From Atopsyche davidsoni (lineage: Eukaryota; Arthropoda; Insecta; Trichoptera; Hydrobiosidae): a DNA stretch of 64,000 nt. The stretch spans positions 13,865,501 through 13,929,500 of the forward strand of contig JAILWY010000018.1 of the NCBI GenBank assembly GCA_022113835.1, given 5' to 3'. The notes under the pieces were generated by a model that saw only the letters and a list, made by a program, of their open reading frames with translations, was not told the origin of the DNA and did not search any database. Shown here in pieces: positions 1-14,115 of this stretch; position 1 is the first letter of the stretch; each line of letters starts with the position of its first letter. The translations under genes were made by a program, and so were the position numbers.

Positions 1-2214
1 TAAGAGCCAATCTAGAAAAAAGATGATTGATTTGCATGCGAATTTAGCGTTTGAAAAGAATTTGTATAGGCCAAATGGGTAATGTACGTTTTTGTTGAAT
101 TTTTTCTCCATGATACAAATCGAAACTGTTATTGCCTACCATTACCAGGCCGTTATAGCAACGTAGAAGGCTTCGCTGAACTTTTATTAGAATTCTTCGT
201 TTTATATTTTCATAATGTTTGTTTGGATAGTCTACCGTTACATAAATTTTGAACGCCTGGAAAAACTGAAGCGACGGTATCCATGATCATAGGACAAAAC
301 TTTCAAATTGTTTTTTTTTATTTGAACCAAAACTTTTTTATTTATACTTGGAGAAATTAACGTAATCTATATTTATTGAAGTAAACCTATTATTATTTTT
401 GTGTTGTATTTTAATAAGAAAAAGATAATAAGAATTAAAAACCATGAATATATTTTTATTAATGGTATTTTATTTGTATTATTTCTATATTTAAATGTTG
501 CATATAAGTCATGCAGGGTAATATTTTAAAACTAATAATTTGCCAAACATACACTAAAAATAAACTTCTTATACACCTATCTTCGGGTTGTAGCGGAGTA
601 ACAAAATACAAGGAGTTTTACTATTATTACTATTTACTTTACCCTATAGTTTTACTCTTGCGCTTTTGACAAGTACTTGATAATTATTTTACAAATTGTT
701 CAAAAGGAAACCGCACAAATCCTATGCAGAGAAACACTTAAGCGTTTTCTTATCCGGCCTTAGTTCGTAATTTCGCGTGACCACCGCAGCCGGTTTTCTT
801 TTATCATTTCCTTTCTGTACAGTTCATTTTCAGTCTGTATAATTTATCAAGTCTAGACGATTTCCCTCTGCTTACTGCATTTCTATCAAGTTTAAAATAC
901 AGCTTTAATAAGTGAACACTAAAAATATATCATGCGATATTTCGTCACAATGTACTGCAAACGATTTGATTTTAGTATGAAATATTTTTAGAAATAAATT
1001 GCAGGAAACTTTACATTTTTATATTTAAATTTTACATTGTGTTGTTGGTAAAAGTAATATGAAGCACATATGAAAATATTGATCGTAATGCTAAAATTCA
1101 TAATATCGATAAAATAGCAGGTATCATGTAAATATATCTTGTTATGTTATGGCATATGCTGTTTGAGAAGCTGAATACCGAAGTAAAGTTATGTTACAGA
1201 TTGTCATTTGCCTATTTGAAATTAAAAGCACAAAAAGCTTGTAACAAACTTACTTAATTAATATTTCTGTTCAAATATAACTTTAAGTTGATATTTTGTG
1301 GGTGAATTAAATTAATATACGTTTAGGTACCATTTTAAAATTGAATATTTGGATTCCGACTAAAATAATTAAGGCGCCCCCACAATGTAATAATTCTTAT
1401 CTCCGGCGACCACTACGTGGCTAGGAACCTAAAAAGTTAATTATGCGTAATTATTTGTACATTTTAATTGAGCTTTGTTAACCCAAATCCTCCCTTCAAA
1501 ATGATAAAGGACGCGTAAGGTCACGCAGGACTACCAGAGGACGATAAGGACACACACAGGGCTGTACACATATTGATTTTGATGAAAAAACTGTATGGTT
1601 GTTTATTATATATACCTATATTTTAATTAGTGCGATCGCTTTGGTGATTATTTAAAATCGAAACACTCAAGAAATAATTCAGAAATTTAAATATATTATA
1701 CTAAGAGACAACTTAATTACTCAAATTTTTAGTTATAATTTAGCTGAACTTCACTATTTGAAGCAAAATATATTGTCTTTCGATTGTCTCGTTTATTTAA
1801 GTTTCGTGAGCCTAAACTATGTTTCAAGTCATCTTTGTGAACAGTGAATGAAGCATTGCTTTAAAACTCGGTAAGAAAATAATAAACTTACAATTAAATT
1901 CTCTTACAAAAAAATAAGCCTTTATCAAGAAGATTTTAGTCTTTTTGAAGTGTCTGTTCAAGATGAAGACAAAAAATTTGTGTTGACCTATGTCCTATTG
2001 TGAGTAAATTGATGAATACTATCGATAATTTAATGTCTGCGACGATTTGGGAAACCGAAATTATGTTGTATTTGTTGAAATTAATATTATAAATTACTTC
2101 ATATTACAGATAATATAAACATCTATTTATGCCGGTATATTATTTAGCGATGTAGTTTTGGGCTATGAGATAATTTATATTACATATTTAGTAAACTAGA
2201 CGCTATTTTAAAAG

Positions 2215-2420
2215 GGGCTACACTAGCCCTCCGCCCCGCGGTCAGCATCCCCCGCCCGCGGTAATCCTGGAAATACTAAAGGGAGGACGCTGTACCTTTA
2301 TGGAGCTGGAGGATTTCAAACTTTCCGGCGAATGGCAATTTTACTCGAGGCTATAAAACACGCCGGTTTCTCGTTGGATTAGCGCGAGTATAGTAGTTGC
2401 GCTGCTAATAAACTCTCTAT
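2215..2420. promoter_or_regulatory. GC-rich patch
   Basis: CCCTCCGCCCCGCGGTCAGC and CCCGCCCGCGGTAATCC stand out in AT-rich DNA, followed by a moderately GC-rich 150 bp containing CTATAAAACACGCC, a TATA-like string at 2351-2358. It could be a small promoter or enhancer. No coding frame is supported. Confidence 0.25.
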
Positions 2421-3829
2421 ATTTGATATCTATAGTTATAACTAGCTACAATGTATCGCATTGGGTGGGTAATTCTGCCGATGAATTGGTAAAAAGTAGA
2501 ACTGGCGGGCTCCCTGTTGCTAAGGACCGTATGCTCGGTGAAAACGCAAAATAGACCTCGAGAGTTAATTATTTATTTCTAGGCCTTAATAATATTGAAA
2601 TTATGTACATATTCGATTGATTTGAGCTTACGATATAGTTATGTTTTCAACTAAAGTAATGCACAAACGTAAAGAAATAATACAATACTAAAGTAATGGT
2701 AATACGTATTTTAATACATCGAGGTTTGAAGTACACATATTTTTTTAAATATTTAAGTTATTAATTTTATATGGAAAAATTATGAAAGTATAACTACTTA
2801 AGAGAAATATATTAAAACGATATCAGTATTTACAACACTTATTTTTTTAACTTCATTTTCAAAAAATAGGTTTTATAATGGGTTTTTTTTTGCCGTAAGT
2901 TATACCTTGGAAACTAAAACCACAAATCGTTCAATAATAGTGAAGTACTGAGTCTTTTAAAGCGGTTTAAATAACCCCGATGTTTTTAGAAGCTCGGCAA
3001 AACTTGATTTATTACTTTACGATGTTATTTTGATGTGATTACTTTATTTTTAAAATTTTCACGTTTATTTTTTAAACAAGAATCACTTAACTCATACATC
3101 GTTATTATTTCAAGTAAAATTATCCCCCAGAGCCTGATCACAATAATACATGCTATGTACGTAAATTCCCCATATCCATTATTCAACCCGTTATTCCGTC
3201 CATATAAGGGAGTTATACGTCCAGGGTTTATCCTTCTTTACCGACTGAATTACGTATTTTGTTGATTTAGGAAGGCCTTTACTTTTTGTGTACACGGAAA
3301 TGGTTTTTCACTTTTGTTTGGTGACGAAAAAGCTTCGTTTTTGTACACAATGAAAATATTGTACTCTGGTGGTATCTTCTATTTTAATTAAAGTGTGGAG
3401 ATGAATTAAGTCCATAAATCGTTCACAAATCAATATCAAGGGATTGTAGGTTAAAAACTGAAGAACCATAAAGGATACCACATCACTCATGTATCATGAA
3501 GATCCACGTTTGTAGTTTGACGTGCTCATTTATTTTTAGTTATAATAACATTATCGGCCCAAGAGGTTTTTGTTAAAATTGGTACTAATTGCAATGCACT
3601 GCGGTCTAGTTTTAAAAGAAAGTCATGTGAATATTATCAGAATCGTTTAACGAAAACTGAACGGTGTTTTGTTTAAATTTAGTTTTAATACACCCGTCGA
3701 TCTGAATGACTTTAAATTAATTTAATTGGTGGTGCGGTTGCAATTCTCGGTCTGAATACACGAACACACCAAAAACACCCAAACCGTCGAAATCTTATGC
3801 AGGAGCTCGAACCGGCGGGAAGGCACGAG

Positions 3830-4110
3830 TAATCGAACCGGGCGGGGGAGGATATCGCCGAGTCGGCGGCCCGGATTGACGATGTACCCGGTGCATGGCG
3901 GCTGGCGGTGCACTCGGCGCGCCGGTCCCCTCCCCCGTAACGCGATCACTAGGAGGGTGCTTCCCCTAGCGAGGGTGCGGGGCGGGGCGGGGCGGGGGCG
4001 GGGCGGGGGCGGGGGCGCGTGACTCACCGGAGGGTGAGGCCCCCCACCCCACCACCCCGCCACCCCCGCCACCCCCGCCGCCCTAGCCGCGCCGCGTACC
4101 CACTCCACTA
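3830..4110. promoter_or_regulatory. Extremely GC-rich, G-quadruplex-prone island
   Basis: The most GC-rich block in the window. A run of GGGGC units at 3976-4015 (GGGGCGGGGCGGGGCGGGGG type) gives many G-tracts on the plus strand; 4040-4080 is C-rich with CCACCCCCGCC repeats. On the minus strand a strong donor-like CTCCG then GTGAGTCAC lies at about 4032-4020, so this could be the first exon of a minus-strand transcript that runs out of the window. No credible protein is read from it. Confidence 0.4.
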
Positions 4111-7100
4111 TCTAATTATTTAGCATCTCCGGCACGATGGCTGTTTTGATACATGTGTATCTGTTTAAAATACTGCCGGTTTAAATTCAACTACTGTTAG
4201 TTTATTTTTGTTAATAAGATTTCAACCTTACTTTCTTTATTGCTACTGATTATCAATATGGTTTTTTAAGGGGAAAATAGTGTAGTCAGTGGATCCCCGG
4301 GTGCTTCTCCGCTGCAATTTTATATTGGAAGAAAAAGTCTGCGTATTGCTGCTGCCCAATAGTATGATTATATAATCATAAAATGGTCGCCAACCTCCTC
4401 TGAGGAGAGACACTTGAAGAAGAATATCAATAATTATATATTTAAATGTTTCTTGATTATTCATCGTCGATGTTTGTTTCGCTGACCAAATAAAAAACAT
4501 ATACTTTACAAAAGAGAACCCCTAAATACCAATTGCTTGCAATGTATAACTTTTTTAGAAGATATTCCCAAAGCACATTGTTGTTTTGTCAGATATTAGA
4601 AATAGAAAGTCCTCGATGCTTTACCAACCTCCAACTAAATACCAAAAAAGCGAATGCCATTTTTCTGTGGTATTTTATCTAAGAGTGTCAGTCGTTTCAT
4701 ATACTTATATGTATACTTTTGTCTAAATGTGCTAGTACCGGTTGAGTGATTGTAACTAAATGTCATTTTTTTAACGTTTTTATTTTTAAATTTTCCTCTG
4801 AATAACACCCACAGAACGCGAAATCGTTGTATGTAGCTCACAGAATCGGGGTTATAATTTATCGCAGAGCCATCTTATTGTTACAGCCGCGCCGCATCGG
4901 GCTGGTATTGTTCGCTTTCTTAATTTTTTCGTTGGAATTACGTGAGAAGCGAGCAGAAAGTGATACTCGGTTTGAATAAACTATCATTGTACGCAGTGTC
5001 TCTTTATCAGCCGTGCCTTCCCAATTGGCAGTTAATGATGCTTGTATAATTCAAAGCATTGGAAATTATTATCTTTACGGTCACGCAAAACGACTGACTT
5101 TGAGTTTGTTTTATACTTTTAATAAAAAGACCCTTTTATTTAATATATCTAGCATAATTAGTGTCAAGTTTTAATTGCAGCAAATTATAGTGAGCAAAAA
5201 ATAAATACCCCTAGATAAATATATTTAAATTAGAAGTTTTATTGGTGATCAATACCAGTTTTAATTTTCCCAGATATTTCTAATTTAAATTTGCAATACT
5301 TTGTATCTTTTATAATAATATTGGCTGAAGTTTTACGGACATCGTGTGTGCAACGTGTAACGCTTAATTCTAAAAAAATCTGACTAGAAGAACAAATGTT
5401 TTATAACATAACATTAATTCATAAATATTCACACATATTTACATAAAAAAACATTTAAAAATACGTGTCATTTTTATTATTACTTGGTATTAAAAATTTA
5501 TTCCAAGTTAAAACGTGTCATTTATGGCATTTTAAATTGTCATGATAAAGCTTAAATCTAAATACATTTTAAAAGTGAACTCGGTTGTTTATTTACTTAA
5601 TTTGCTGATAGTGGACTATTCTCTTAGTTCTTTGTGTAAAGCCAACAAAATGTACTATATGAACGTCAATAACAATTCGTTTACAAATTTCCTCATTAAC
5701 TTTTCTAACGTCCAGACTGTCGAACTTTTAACTACAGGATCGTTCATTACACGAATTTTACATTGAAAGCTAATAATACATTCTAGGTAATAGCCTCGCC
5801 AATACACAAAGGAAAACTTTTTTATTCCCTTGTTTTTCTGGAAAACTCCCAAAATGTATCACGCGAGTGTGCCGTAACTTCTGTAATTTTCAATGCGGTA
5901 AATGAAATACATTTTAACTTTGACTTTAACCGCACAGTCGAACTGAAACATTGTTGAACAGAGTTATTTGTGTATTATACGAAGCTCAGTTACCTAAGCC
6001 ACCAAGTAGAATATTCTGATTTTATAGTTTTAATATCAGCTTTTTCCCCGTACTTTACGTCTGGTGCTTCCATCGCGACATGTAAAATATCTGACAATAA
6101 ATCGCAATGACACTTGCCGTAAATCACCAAAATTAAGAGAGAGTGAAATCGCAAAAAGTGAGATACATATCTCAGATAGAAATTATTCATTTTCGAATAT
6201 TGGATACACGGTCGGTTGTAGAAAAATAATTCAGATCAAATATTATATTGAAATTCTGCTGACCATAAGAATTATTGTATTAAGAACAAATTATACAATA
6301 AATTTCATTTGGTCTGCTTTTGTGTGAAAACTGTTTTTGTATTTGACAACCCTTTGACACGTTTAACCGGCAGAGCTTTGTAAATCGTTAATCCTCCTTG
6401 CCGCTCTCACTTTAGGGAACTGGCGTAAGATGCTTTGAGTCCAACAGCGGTCCGACGTCTGAGATGTGTCTGCCCTTCTCTGCTTGCCACTCTGACAAGC
6501 TTTTTTATGGTTGTCACTTTGATTTGGGGTTAAACTCATTTATTTATTTTCCAGCATTTTCGTGTAATTTATAACGCGCATTGCTCTATTCCTCTAACTT
6601 TATTCGCTAGTGAAATGATTTTTACTCTGTCGTTCATGTTTTGGATGGGATTTTTTTTGGTTGATTGTGTGATATGGGTATAATTTGGCGTGTTTTAGGC
6701 TGAGGGGCTCTTAGGTTAGGGGCTCGGTGAGCTCCGCTCCCGGACGTGCTGGGGGTGACGAGCACCCTCGCTCCACCCCGCCTGGCCGCCTCTAGCACTC
6801 GCCTGTGACGTGTCTCGGAACACATAACATACTTTCCGGGTATTCCCAGTGCAAGGACCTCCCTTCCATCCCAGCTGTTTTGTAAGACGAATGTATGGGA
6901 ATGAATAAAGTATTTTTTTTCTTTCTAAATGCTTTTCTGTCAAAGTTTGTTTTGATTTACTTTACTTTGTTATACTCCTGTTAAATAATTCAGAGCTTGT
7001 GACCTTTTTTAGTGTAACGATTTTCTGTATAAAAAGAAACTTTAACAGCTTTGTTACAATATAAATAATACAACGGAAAAGCTATATACTAACTAGATAC

Positions 7101-8122
7101 ACTTAAATAAATAATAATTCCACGAGAGTATCAATACCTACTTTCTGACTTCTCAGGACCAGGGTGCTGGCCGTTCTTCTTTATCGCAGTCTTGCAACCT
7201 TTCTACAAATAACAGCTTTTACAAATGTCAGTTTACGGAATTTTCAACTGATCTGAGTGATATCTTCCTTTTATCTGTGATTCTTCCTATATTGAGATTT
7301 GTTTTTCATTATGGCTAAAAATCCACTATGCCGACGGTCGTATTTAATTTGTAATTTTAAATTAAATTAAAACATTTTAAAAGTACATTTGGTTTATGAT
7401 TGTCGAAGGAACTTTTTTTTAAAACGATTAAAACAATTCCAAAACAAAGTTAAATCAATAGCCACTATTAAGCTTACAACAAATAAAAGAGATTAACAAC
7501 AATCGAAAGCCAAAAGTTCTCGCTGCCTCAGACTCGGCAAAACCGTATTCTTACCTACATACTTTACTTTGGTATTCTTTTCCGAATTCCTCGTCCACTT
7601 TTGTAAAGCTTGAAGATATACAGTTTCAGAAAGAAAGTTACGACAGTGAACTCGGTCGGGTCCGACTAGCGAATAAACACGTTGACAACCGACAGTCAGA
7701 AGTTTACATTTATTTTCAGAGTTCGGATAAACTTGGAGGCGCCATGAATTTTTAACAGATCCCGGCGGAATCCAGTTGAATCTGTAACTTTCCAACTTAG
7801 AAATTTAATTTTTTTTTGTTGAATCGTGCTAAGCGGTGCTTTTCTTAACAGCCGATTAAGCAGATAAAAGTTTTTCTATTTTGACTTGTTCGCGTAATTT
7901 TATTTTGGAATATTTTTTATTGAATTTTGATTTTTTGGTACAGACGACTGTTTTCTTATGCATTTCTTATGAATTTTTGAGTTTTCAATGTGTATTTTTA
8001 ATTAATATAAAATTTTAAGATGATCTAATAGTATACTTTTTAGCCTATCCTAGATGCTATTTTGTTCATTTTGTCAAGTACTTTTCGTGTATAACAGTTT
8101 ATGTTATAATAATTTATAATTT

Positions 8123-8139
8123 TATATATATATATATAT
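8123..8139. repeat. Short (TA)n tract
   Basis: Seventeen bases of alternating T/A in non-coding DNA, shortly before the GC-rich block that starts near 8260. Confidence 0.85.
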
Positions 8140-8254
8140 GTATAGAAATGTTTACAATGCCATTTTGAATATATTTTAATACTTCGCTTAGAACAATACA
8201 GCTACACATTTATGTTAATTTATATATATTTTTTAATATTATGAATTTTGTTTG

Positions 8255-8530
8255 CTTGCGTCTCAAGTAGGAGTAAAGCTGTTCTTCAAAATATTAGCGC
8301 CATTTTAAACAGAGCTAGTCTGGCCGCCGCGTCCATCACGAAGGAAGAAGGAGATAATAAAGTCGGAAGCTTCCGGGCGGGCAGCAGGTGCGCCACTAAT
8401 GACGAATTACTACACAGGGCTGGAGGCCCCCGCAATGGGGAAATTAATAAACCCCCTGAGCCCACACTCTTGTGGCTGCTCCGGGCCGCTCCGGGCTGTT
8501 TGCTGTCCGACAACAGCACCTCGATTTATC
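8255..8530. promoter_or_regulatory. GC-rich block with homeodomain- and E-box-like sites
   Basis: A sharply bounded GC-rich segment in AT-rich flank. It contains CAGGTG (an E-box), TAATGACGAATTA (two TAAT/ATTA half-sites), AATTAATAAA and the repeated GCTCCGGGC. The open frames on both strands look like no protein. The content fits an enhancer; conservation cannot be judged here. Confidence 0.3.
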
Positions 8531-11500
8531 TCGTATATTCAAAAATAAATAAGGCCTTTAAGAGTGTTCTTCAATTCCGTTTTAGACGGTTTAAGTATTT
8601 TTTACTTATTTCATTATTGTTTATTTTTTCATCGTAGCAAAAGACGTGATTCATGGTGACTCAGCACAGCCATCGCAGAGAGCACCAGGTTGTATTTTAT
8701 CCCACAGACACTCTAGTCGCCATATCCATGACAGTCGGCCATTGTTGCGGAGTGCCAGCCTCCCTCGTGCCCTGTGCGGTCACGCTGTGGTCTTCCCATG
8801 CAGTGAGCGCCTTCACTCATTCCCAGATACCTCCTAAAATTTAGCGGCCCAAAATTTTCGATAACACCCGTCACATATTTTTTATAAAAACTTCAGAAAA
8901 TTATTTCATGGAAAGCCTCTCCTGCTATCAGAGGGGTGAATTAGATTGTCTCAAACCGTGTTTTGTACCGGTGTGGGTTCAGCTTTTCATATTGTACAGT
9001 GTCTTAGAATATTTTCTGACAAAAAAAGGGAAGAACAAAAATGAAGATGAAAGCACTGGCTGTGGGCACTTCCCTCCGCGAGGCACTTGCGCCACGACCA
9101 CAACAGAAAGCTTCAACTTAATTAATTATAATTAACAAAATGTCTATTATGTTGATAATTTTAAAAATTATGGTTGGTATTCTTGTAGAAATACAAATTA
9201 CAGACGGTTACTTTGAAAATATATAAAATTTAGCGACACATCTATCTACCAACTTTTTAATCTTTGAAGAAGGGTCGCTTTTATAAAGGCAATGGAGATT
9301 CATATATTTTTTAAATTATGATCGATTATAAAAAAGTTAACATTTTTTAATGAGAATACTTTGTTATTTCCGAAGATTGCACGAAAAAAAACCTCAGATT
9401 TGTTATGGTTTCATTGTGCTCATCCGCCAGACATTTACTATTACTCATTTCATTTCTACATCTATAAAAACTATGTCATGTTTTACATGAATAAAAAATA
9501 GATTTGACTGGTGGTCAAAAAAATTAACCATTATAAGCTTATGATCGTTTTTGTTAGCATTTTTTTATGCTTTTTCATAATGAATTCTTTATTTCAATTA
9601 GCTCTGTAAATATGTAATTAAATGTTAAAATTACTTTGGTGATTGGACCGCGTATATTGAAAAACCACCGTGACCACAATTCAAATATCACAGCGCTGCC
9701 TGAGCTATGGACCGGCGTTGGGTCATATGTTATATAATAGGGTATCTCGTATTAATTAGGATATTCGATACTAACTTAGTAGATATCTTTAGCGTCCACT
9801 CGATGCGACTGTCGCTTTATCCCTTCTCTTCCATTAGCATCGACAAAGTCGCCCCTCCCGGATAACACGTCGTTATTTGGCGAATAACCCTTGGATCTCC
9901 ATGTGTATGCAAAGGGCCGCATTAGTAGGGCTTCCAGATCCAACACTACGAATGGAGGACATTTTATTGCAATGTGACAAAATGCGGACAATATGCGTTA
10001 AGAACAAAACAAAGCAACTGCTAAGTATTATTTAGAATATATATAATATGTATATAAACAAATGAAAAAAAATAAAAGTGTTAAATGCAGTTGTTAATTT
10101 ACCACGAATCTAAAAAAAAAGAGTCAAATACAAAAATAATGGAACCGCGATATTTCAGGACCATCTACTAATTATAATTGGTTATTGTTAAAAATATATA
10201 CTTGCACCGTTATATTTGTAGGCAGTGTTTTTGTTGTGTTAAGCTGTAGGTATTTCTGTATGCAAAATTTCAAATTAAAATATGTCCTCCGTGTACCCCA
10301 GCACACATAACCCTAGCCGTCACCCTCGGGACAGGGGAGCTGCGCCCCCGTCACTATGGGGACCGGGAGAATTAGTCGGAGGGACACCCGATCGATTTTA
10401 CATTTGCTTTTATTGTTAGCCGAATGGCGATGTCAAACCATACGCGTATGCTCCGAATATGTGGTAATGGGATTTCTAATACTCCGTCTTGTCATCAAAC
10501 TATCCACTTAGAACTTTATTCTGGACAAGTTATCGTACACAAGAGTGTATTAGTATATGCAAAAACATGCACAAAATATTGATAAGTTATTGTACACATG
10601 TTGGTATATAATGACTAGCTAACCGTGTCACATATATCTATACATTTTTAAAAGACACGAATAAACAAGAAAAGTGAAATAAAGTTTTGTTTTAATTTTT
10701 TTATATTGAGTTATTATTTTTCGAATCTCGCTTAAAAGCAAAATTGTCTGAGTGTTGTTTTTAACTTGCTTACCTTGCATAGTATATATATACCATATTT
10801 ACAGTACAAATTTATAAGTAAAATGTTAGCTCATAAGGATTGCATTTATAAAATACATATTCAACCAAGACAGTGCTAGAATACCTTATATGTTAAATGC
10901 ACACATACCTTCAGCAGAAATGAATCAAACAACTAATAATTGCATAAAATAATAGATCAATAAATTTCATTGAATATAAATATTTTATGTGTGCTAACTT
11001 AACGTTAATGGAAAAATTAAGTCTTTTTATTAGTATATAATTAACCATACGCTGCAATACCTATTCGGTGGTTGTATAATCTGGTATCACCTGCAGCCGC
11101 TGGGTCGCTTTTTTAAAGTATTTACATGCATTTATAACTAATTGTGTGAGTTTATTATGCTGATTACTGTGTAATTACTTATCACACACCCACGTCAAAA
11201 TTTACACATGTAAGTAAATAATTATGCTGGTTTCTGTCATTACGGGCTGGTCTAATGACAATCAACATGAATTTAAATACGAAACGCTACAGGGTGCCAT
11301 TTTGAATTAATTCCCGACGTCACTCGATTGCTAGCGCATCTATGCGTCACATTATTAATCTCTGATAATTTCCTGTGAGGGGGAGGAAGTCCGGGCTACG
11401 CTGGAGCTGCACTTGTAAAACGTCTATGGGGGAGGTAGGCGGAGCTACGCTGCACACATTTCCCCTATCATTATAAGGCTGCATGAAATTGTACCCTTGT

Positions 11501-12679
11501 ATGTAGAAGGAAAAATAAACTTGTAATGATTTCAAAGGATAATTGCATGCAATGAAACATGAATTGTTTTCTCACAGAATTGTAATGTCTGGATTAGTAG
11601 ATAAGTGCAAGTGTGTGGTGGTTTTTGAACGGTGTAAAAATTATAAAAGTCTTCTCGGAAAACAGAAAAAAACCTCCGTCGGGTATAAGATTTATGTGAT
11701 AACTCTCTAAGTAGAAAGGCAACAAATTCATAGTTGTAAAATGTTTTGATTCCTTATTTTTTGTTCATCTCTCATTGACCCTCGATTAGAAGAGTGGTGT
11801 ATCAATTCTCCATTAAAAAATACTTAAGTTGAGTTGTGTCGTTGTTGAGTCTACAAGGATCGCCAATAACAATCCCTAGCTTGTATATTACACCATGCGA
11901 GCCAGATATATTCAAACGTTGAACCGTAAATATTAAACAATTTTCAAAGACACACAACCCATCAGTAAACAATGCCGATCAAATATTCTATTTGAAGCAA
12001 GGTGGAGTATGGAAATAATTCTTGTTTGCCCCTACTTGTAATTTTTCATCGAAAAGCTTTCATATCTCGACATCTCCACCTCCTTCCCACCGCGGAGACC
12101 AGTCCTTTATGCTTGTCAAGGGCCAAATTAATCATATTGAATATTGCCAAAAAATATTTTTCAGATATATTATAACAAAACAACAGTACCCCAACAACGA
12201 TAAAATACGAACCCTCCATTTTTTTAATACGTCACTCACCACAAATCGTTTAATGATATTAGCAAAAAAACGTGTTCAATTGACGAGAGGCATCTATTAT
12301 ATTTTCCGAACGAAATGCGTACATCTTCTTAGAAAGTAATCGGTACTAAAATATAAATAAAAACGAAACAATTTAAGACAGCCGAAATTAAGTCATAATT
12401 TTATCAAAGAGATTTCGTTTAATGAGAATTGCCTGCTAGAATTTTACACTTCGGTGTCGCCATATTTTAATGGCGCCCAGCCCCTACCGTCGAGGGGTGG
12501 GTCCTCTGCATAAATCTCAGGGGTACATTAATACGATTACAAATGACATCTCTACGGAAATTCAAGTGAGAGAGTGTACTCTAGTGTATAACACAGCTCT
12601 AAATATTTCTAATGCTAGACACTCAAAGTTAACAAGCTTGCAGAAACTTCGTCAGTTTGATAACTTGAACAGCCATTTT

Positions 12680-12699
12680 TACACACACACACACACACT

Positions 12700-12732
<33 letters not shown>

Positions 12733-12738
12733 TATATA
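12680..12738. repeat. Compound (CA)n(TA)n microsatellite
   Basis: About 30 bp of CA repeats, with one TCA interruption, pass directly into about 24 bp of TA repeats. Confidence 0.95.
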
Positions 12739-13779
12739 TCTAATCGAATTTGTAATCTGAAAATTTAATTTCTAAGTATATAGTGAGCAAGAAATAAGAA
12801 TCACTTCACAGCTTAAGTTTACTCTGACTCACCTATGACTTCACAAAACACGCAGCCAAGGCGTCCATTTAGTTGCAATAAAGACGTTACGTTCAAATAG
12901 CTGTATTGGTTTCTTATGATTGTCATTCTGTTTTCTATATTTTTTTATATTTCAGTAAGTTTCAGTAATCGAAAAATATAAAACTAGGGCAATAGAAAAA
13001 AAACGAGTAATTTATTGAATGCACGACTGTGGAAAAACGTTAAGTAAAAACTGATTTTATTTTTATTGTAAATGTCATAAAAATTTATTAACTTTAAGTA
13101 CAAGCATTTGAATTATAATAAAAAATAATTTCTTCTACTTCTTAACTTTTCGTGAAGTTTAGGGGACAAATTACTCTGAAAATTGCCAAAGTGTATTAGG
13201 CTATGAGTAATTCGATAATTATTTGTTCCGAGAACGGTATCGATGAGTAATGATGTAACATTTCTCCCATTTCAAACTTAGTTTTGATCGACACTTTCAA
13301 ATTAAGCGTGCGGACAAATAACGGTTGCCATATTATTTTCAATGTCAATTTATTTATCAATTATCCACTCATACATTGTACTAACATAAATTATATAAAT
13401 ATATATATATATTTGTCAACCAATTTATACTTACCCAATTATGTAACATTAAATTTTATTACAGGTTTTCCCTTGTCAGTAAAAGCAGACTCAGCATCGT
13501 CGTTCACCCCCTAGGACAATAGCATCACTGTGAATTGATATTTTGGTGAGTAAGCAATTTAACTCGTTTATATCCAGTCGTTTCGATTCGAGTTTTGTCA
13601 CGTTGTGCTACTATTTTCAAGCTATTTATTTAAGGTGAATTGACCTCATCTTTAATCGGAAATACATTCAAAATTTAATCATGTTTTATCGTTACGACTC
13701 CACATACTTTAATCAACGAAATGACTGATCATTTGATGTTAACTTTAGGGCGGTCCCTTGTGACTTGACGGTTGGAATT

Positions 13780-14115
13780 TGACGGTCATTCGAATATCTC
13801 TAATAAATTATTCGTCAAGCCGGCTTGTCGCGTTTGCCAGGTCCGCCGTCTCCGCTGGGAGAGCTGCTCAAATATTTTGTTTTGTTTTGCTTAAAAGTAT
13901 TAAATTATCTCATTGTTCTGGCTCCGTAATAAATGCGGATCCCCCGGCGTCCCCTGCGGACCGCCAGCCTGGCCGGCGAATCTGCGACGCGCGCCTAATC
14001 GCCACTTTATCATTTTTATTGTCTTTGTTGAAAGATTTTCACCACGCATCTGTGTTGTTCTGTGGAATGATGACAATAACGGCGGGGATAAGCCCCGGCT
14101 GTTTTTGTTTATTTT
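13780..14115. promoter_or_regulatory. GC-rich block, possible conserved enhancer
   Basis: Alternating GC-rich (CCGCCGTCTCCGCTGGGAGA, CCCCCGGCGTCCCCTGCGGA) and TTTTATTG-type AT segments. Several sites look like homeodomain or Abd-B/caudal-type motifs (TTTATCATTTTTATTG, ATAATAAATGC). Overlapping frames on the plus strand are not protein-like. It is a candidate cis-regulatory module only. Confidence 0.28.

Larger units (their letters stand above)
1..8254. other. AT-rich non-coding flank, first part
   Basis: Apart from the GC patches at 2215-2420, 3830-4110 and about 6360-6840, I see only AT-rich sequence with frequent stops in all frames. The longest frames (for example 3722-4108 minus and 7493-7795 minus) show no domain, no signal peptide I trust, and no splice context. 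No tRNA or rRNA was recognised. Confidence 0.6.

Noticed and set aside
3722..4108. 128-codon proline-rich minus-strand frame
   Set aside because: Produced by the GC-rich island; composition is purely that of the simple sequence, and it is interrupted by a better splice-donor reading.
7493..7795. 100-codon minus-strand frame
   Set aside because: No recognisable domain, no splice context and no neighbours; treated as a chance open frame.
9650..9720. tRNA-like string (A-box-like TAGCTCAGGCAGCGC on the minus strand)
   Set aside because: No matching B box and no cloverleaf can be folded by eye; at most a decayed SINE.
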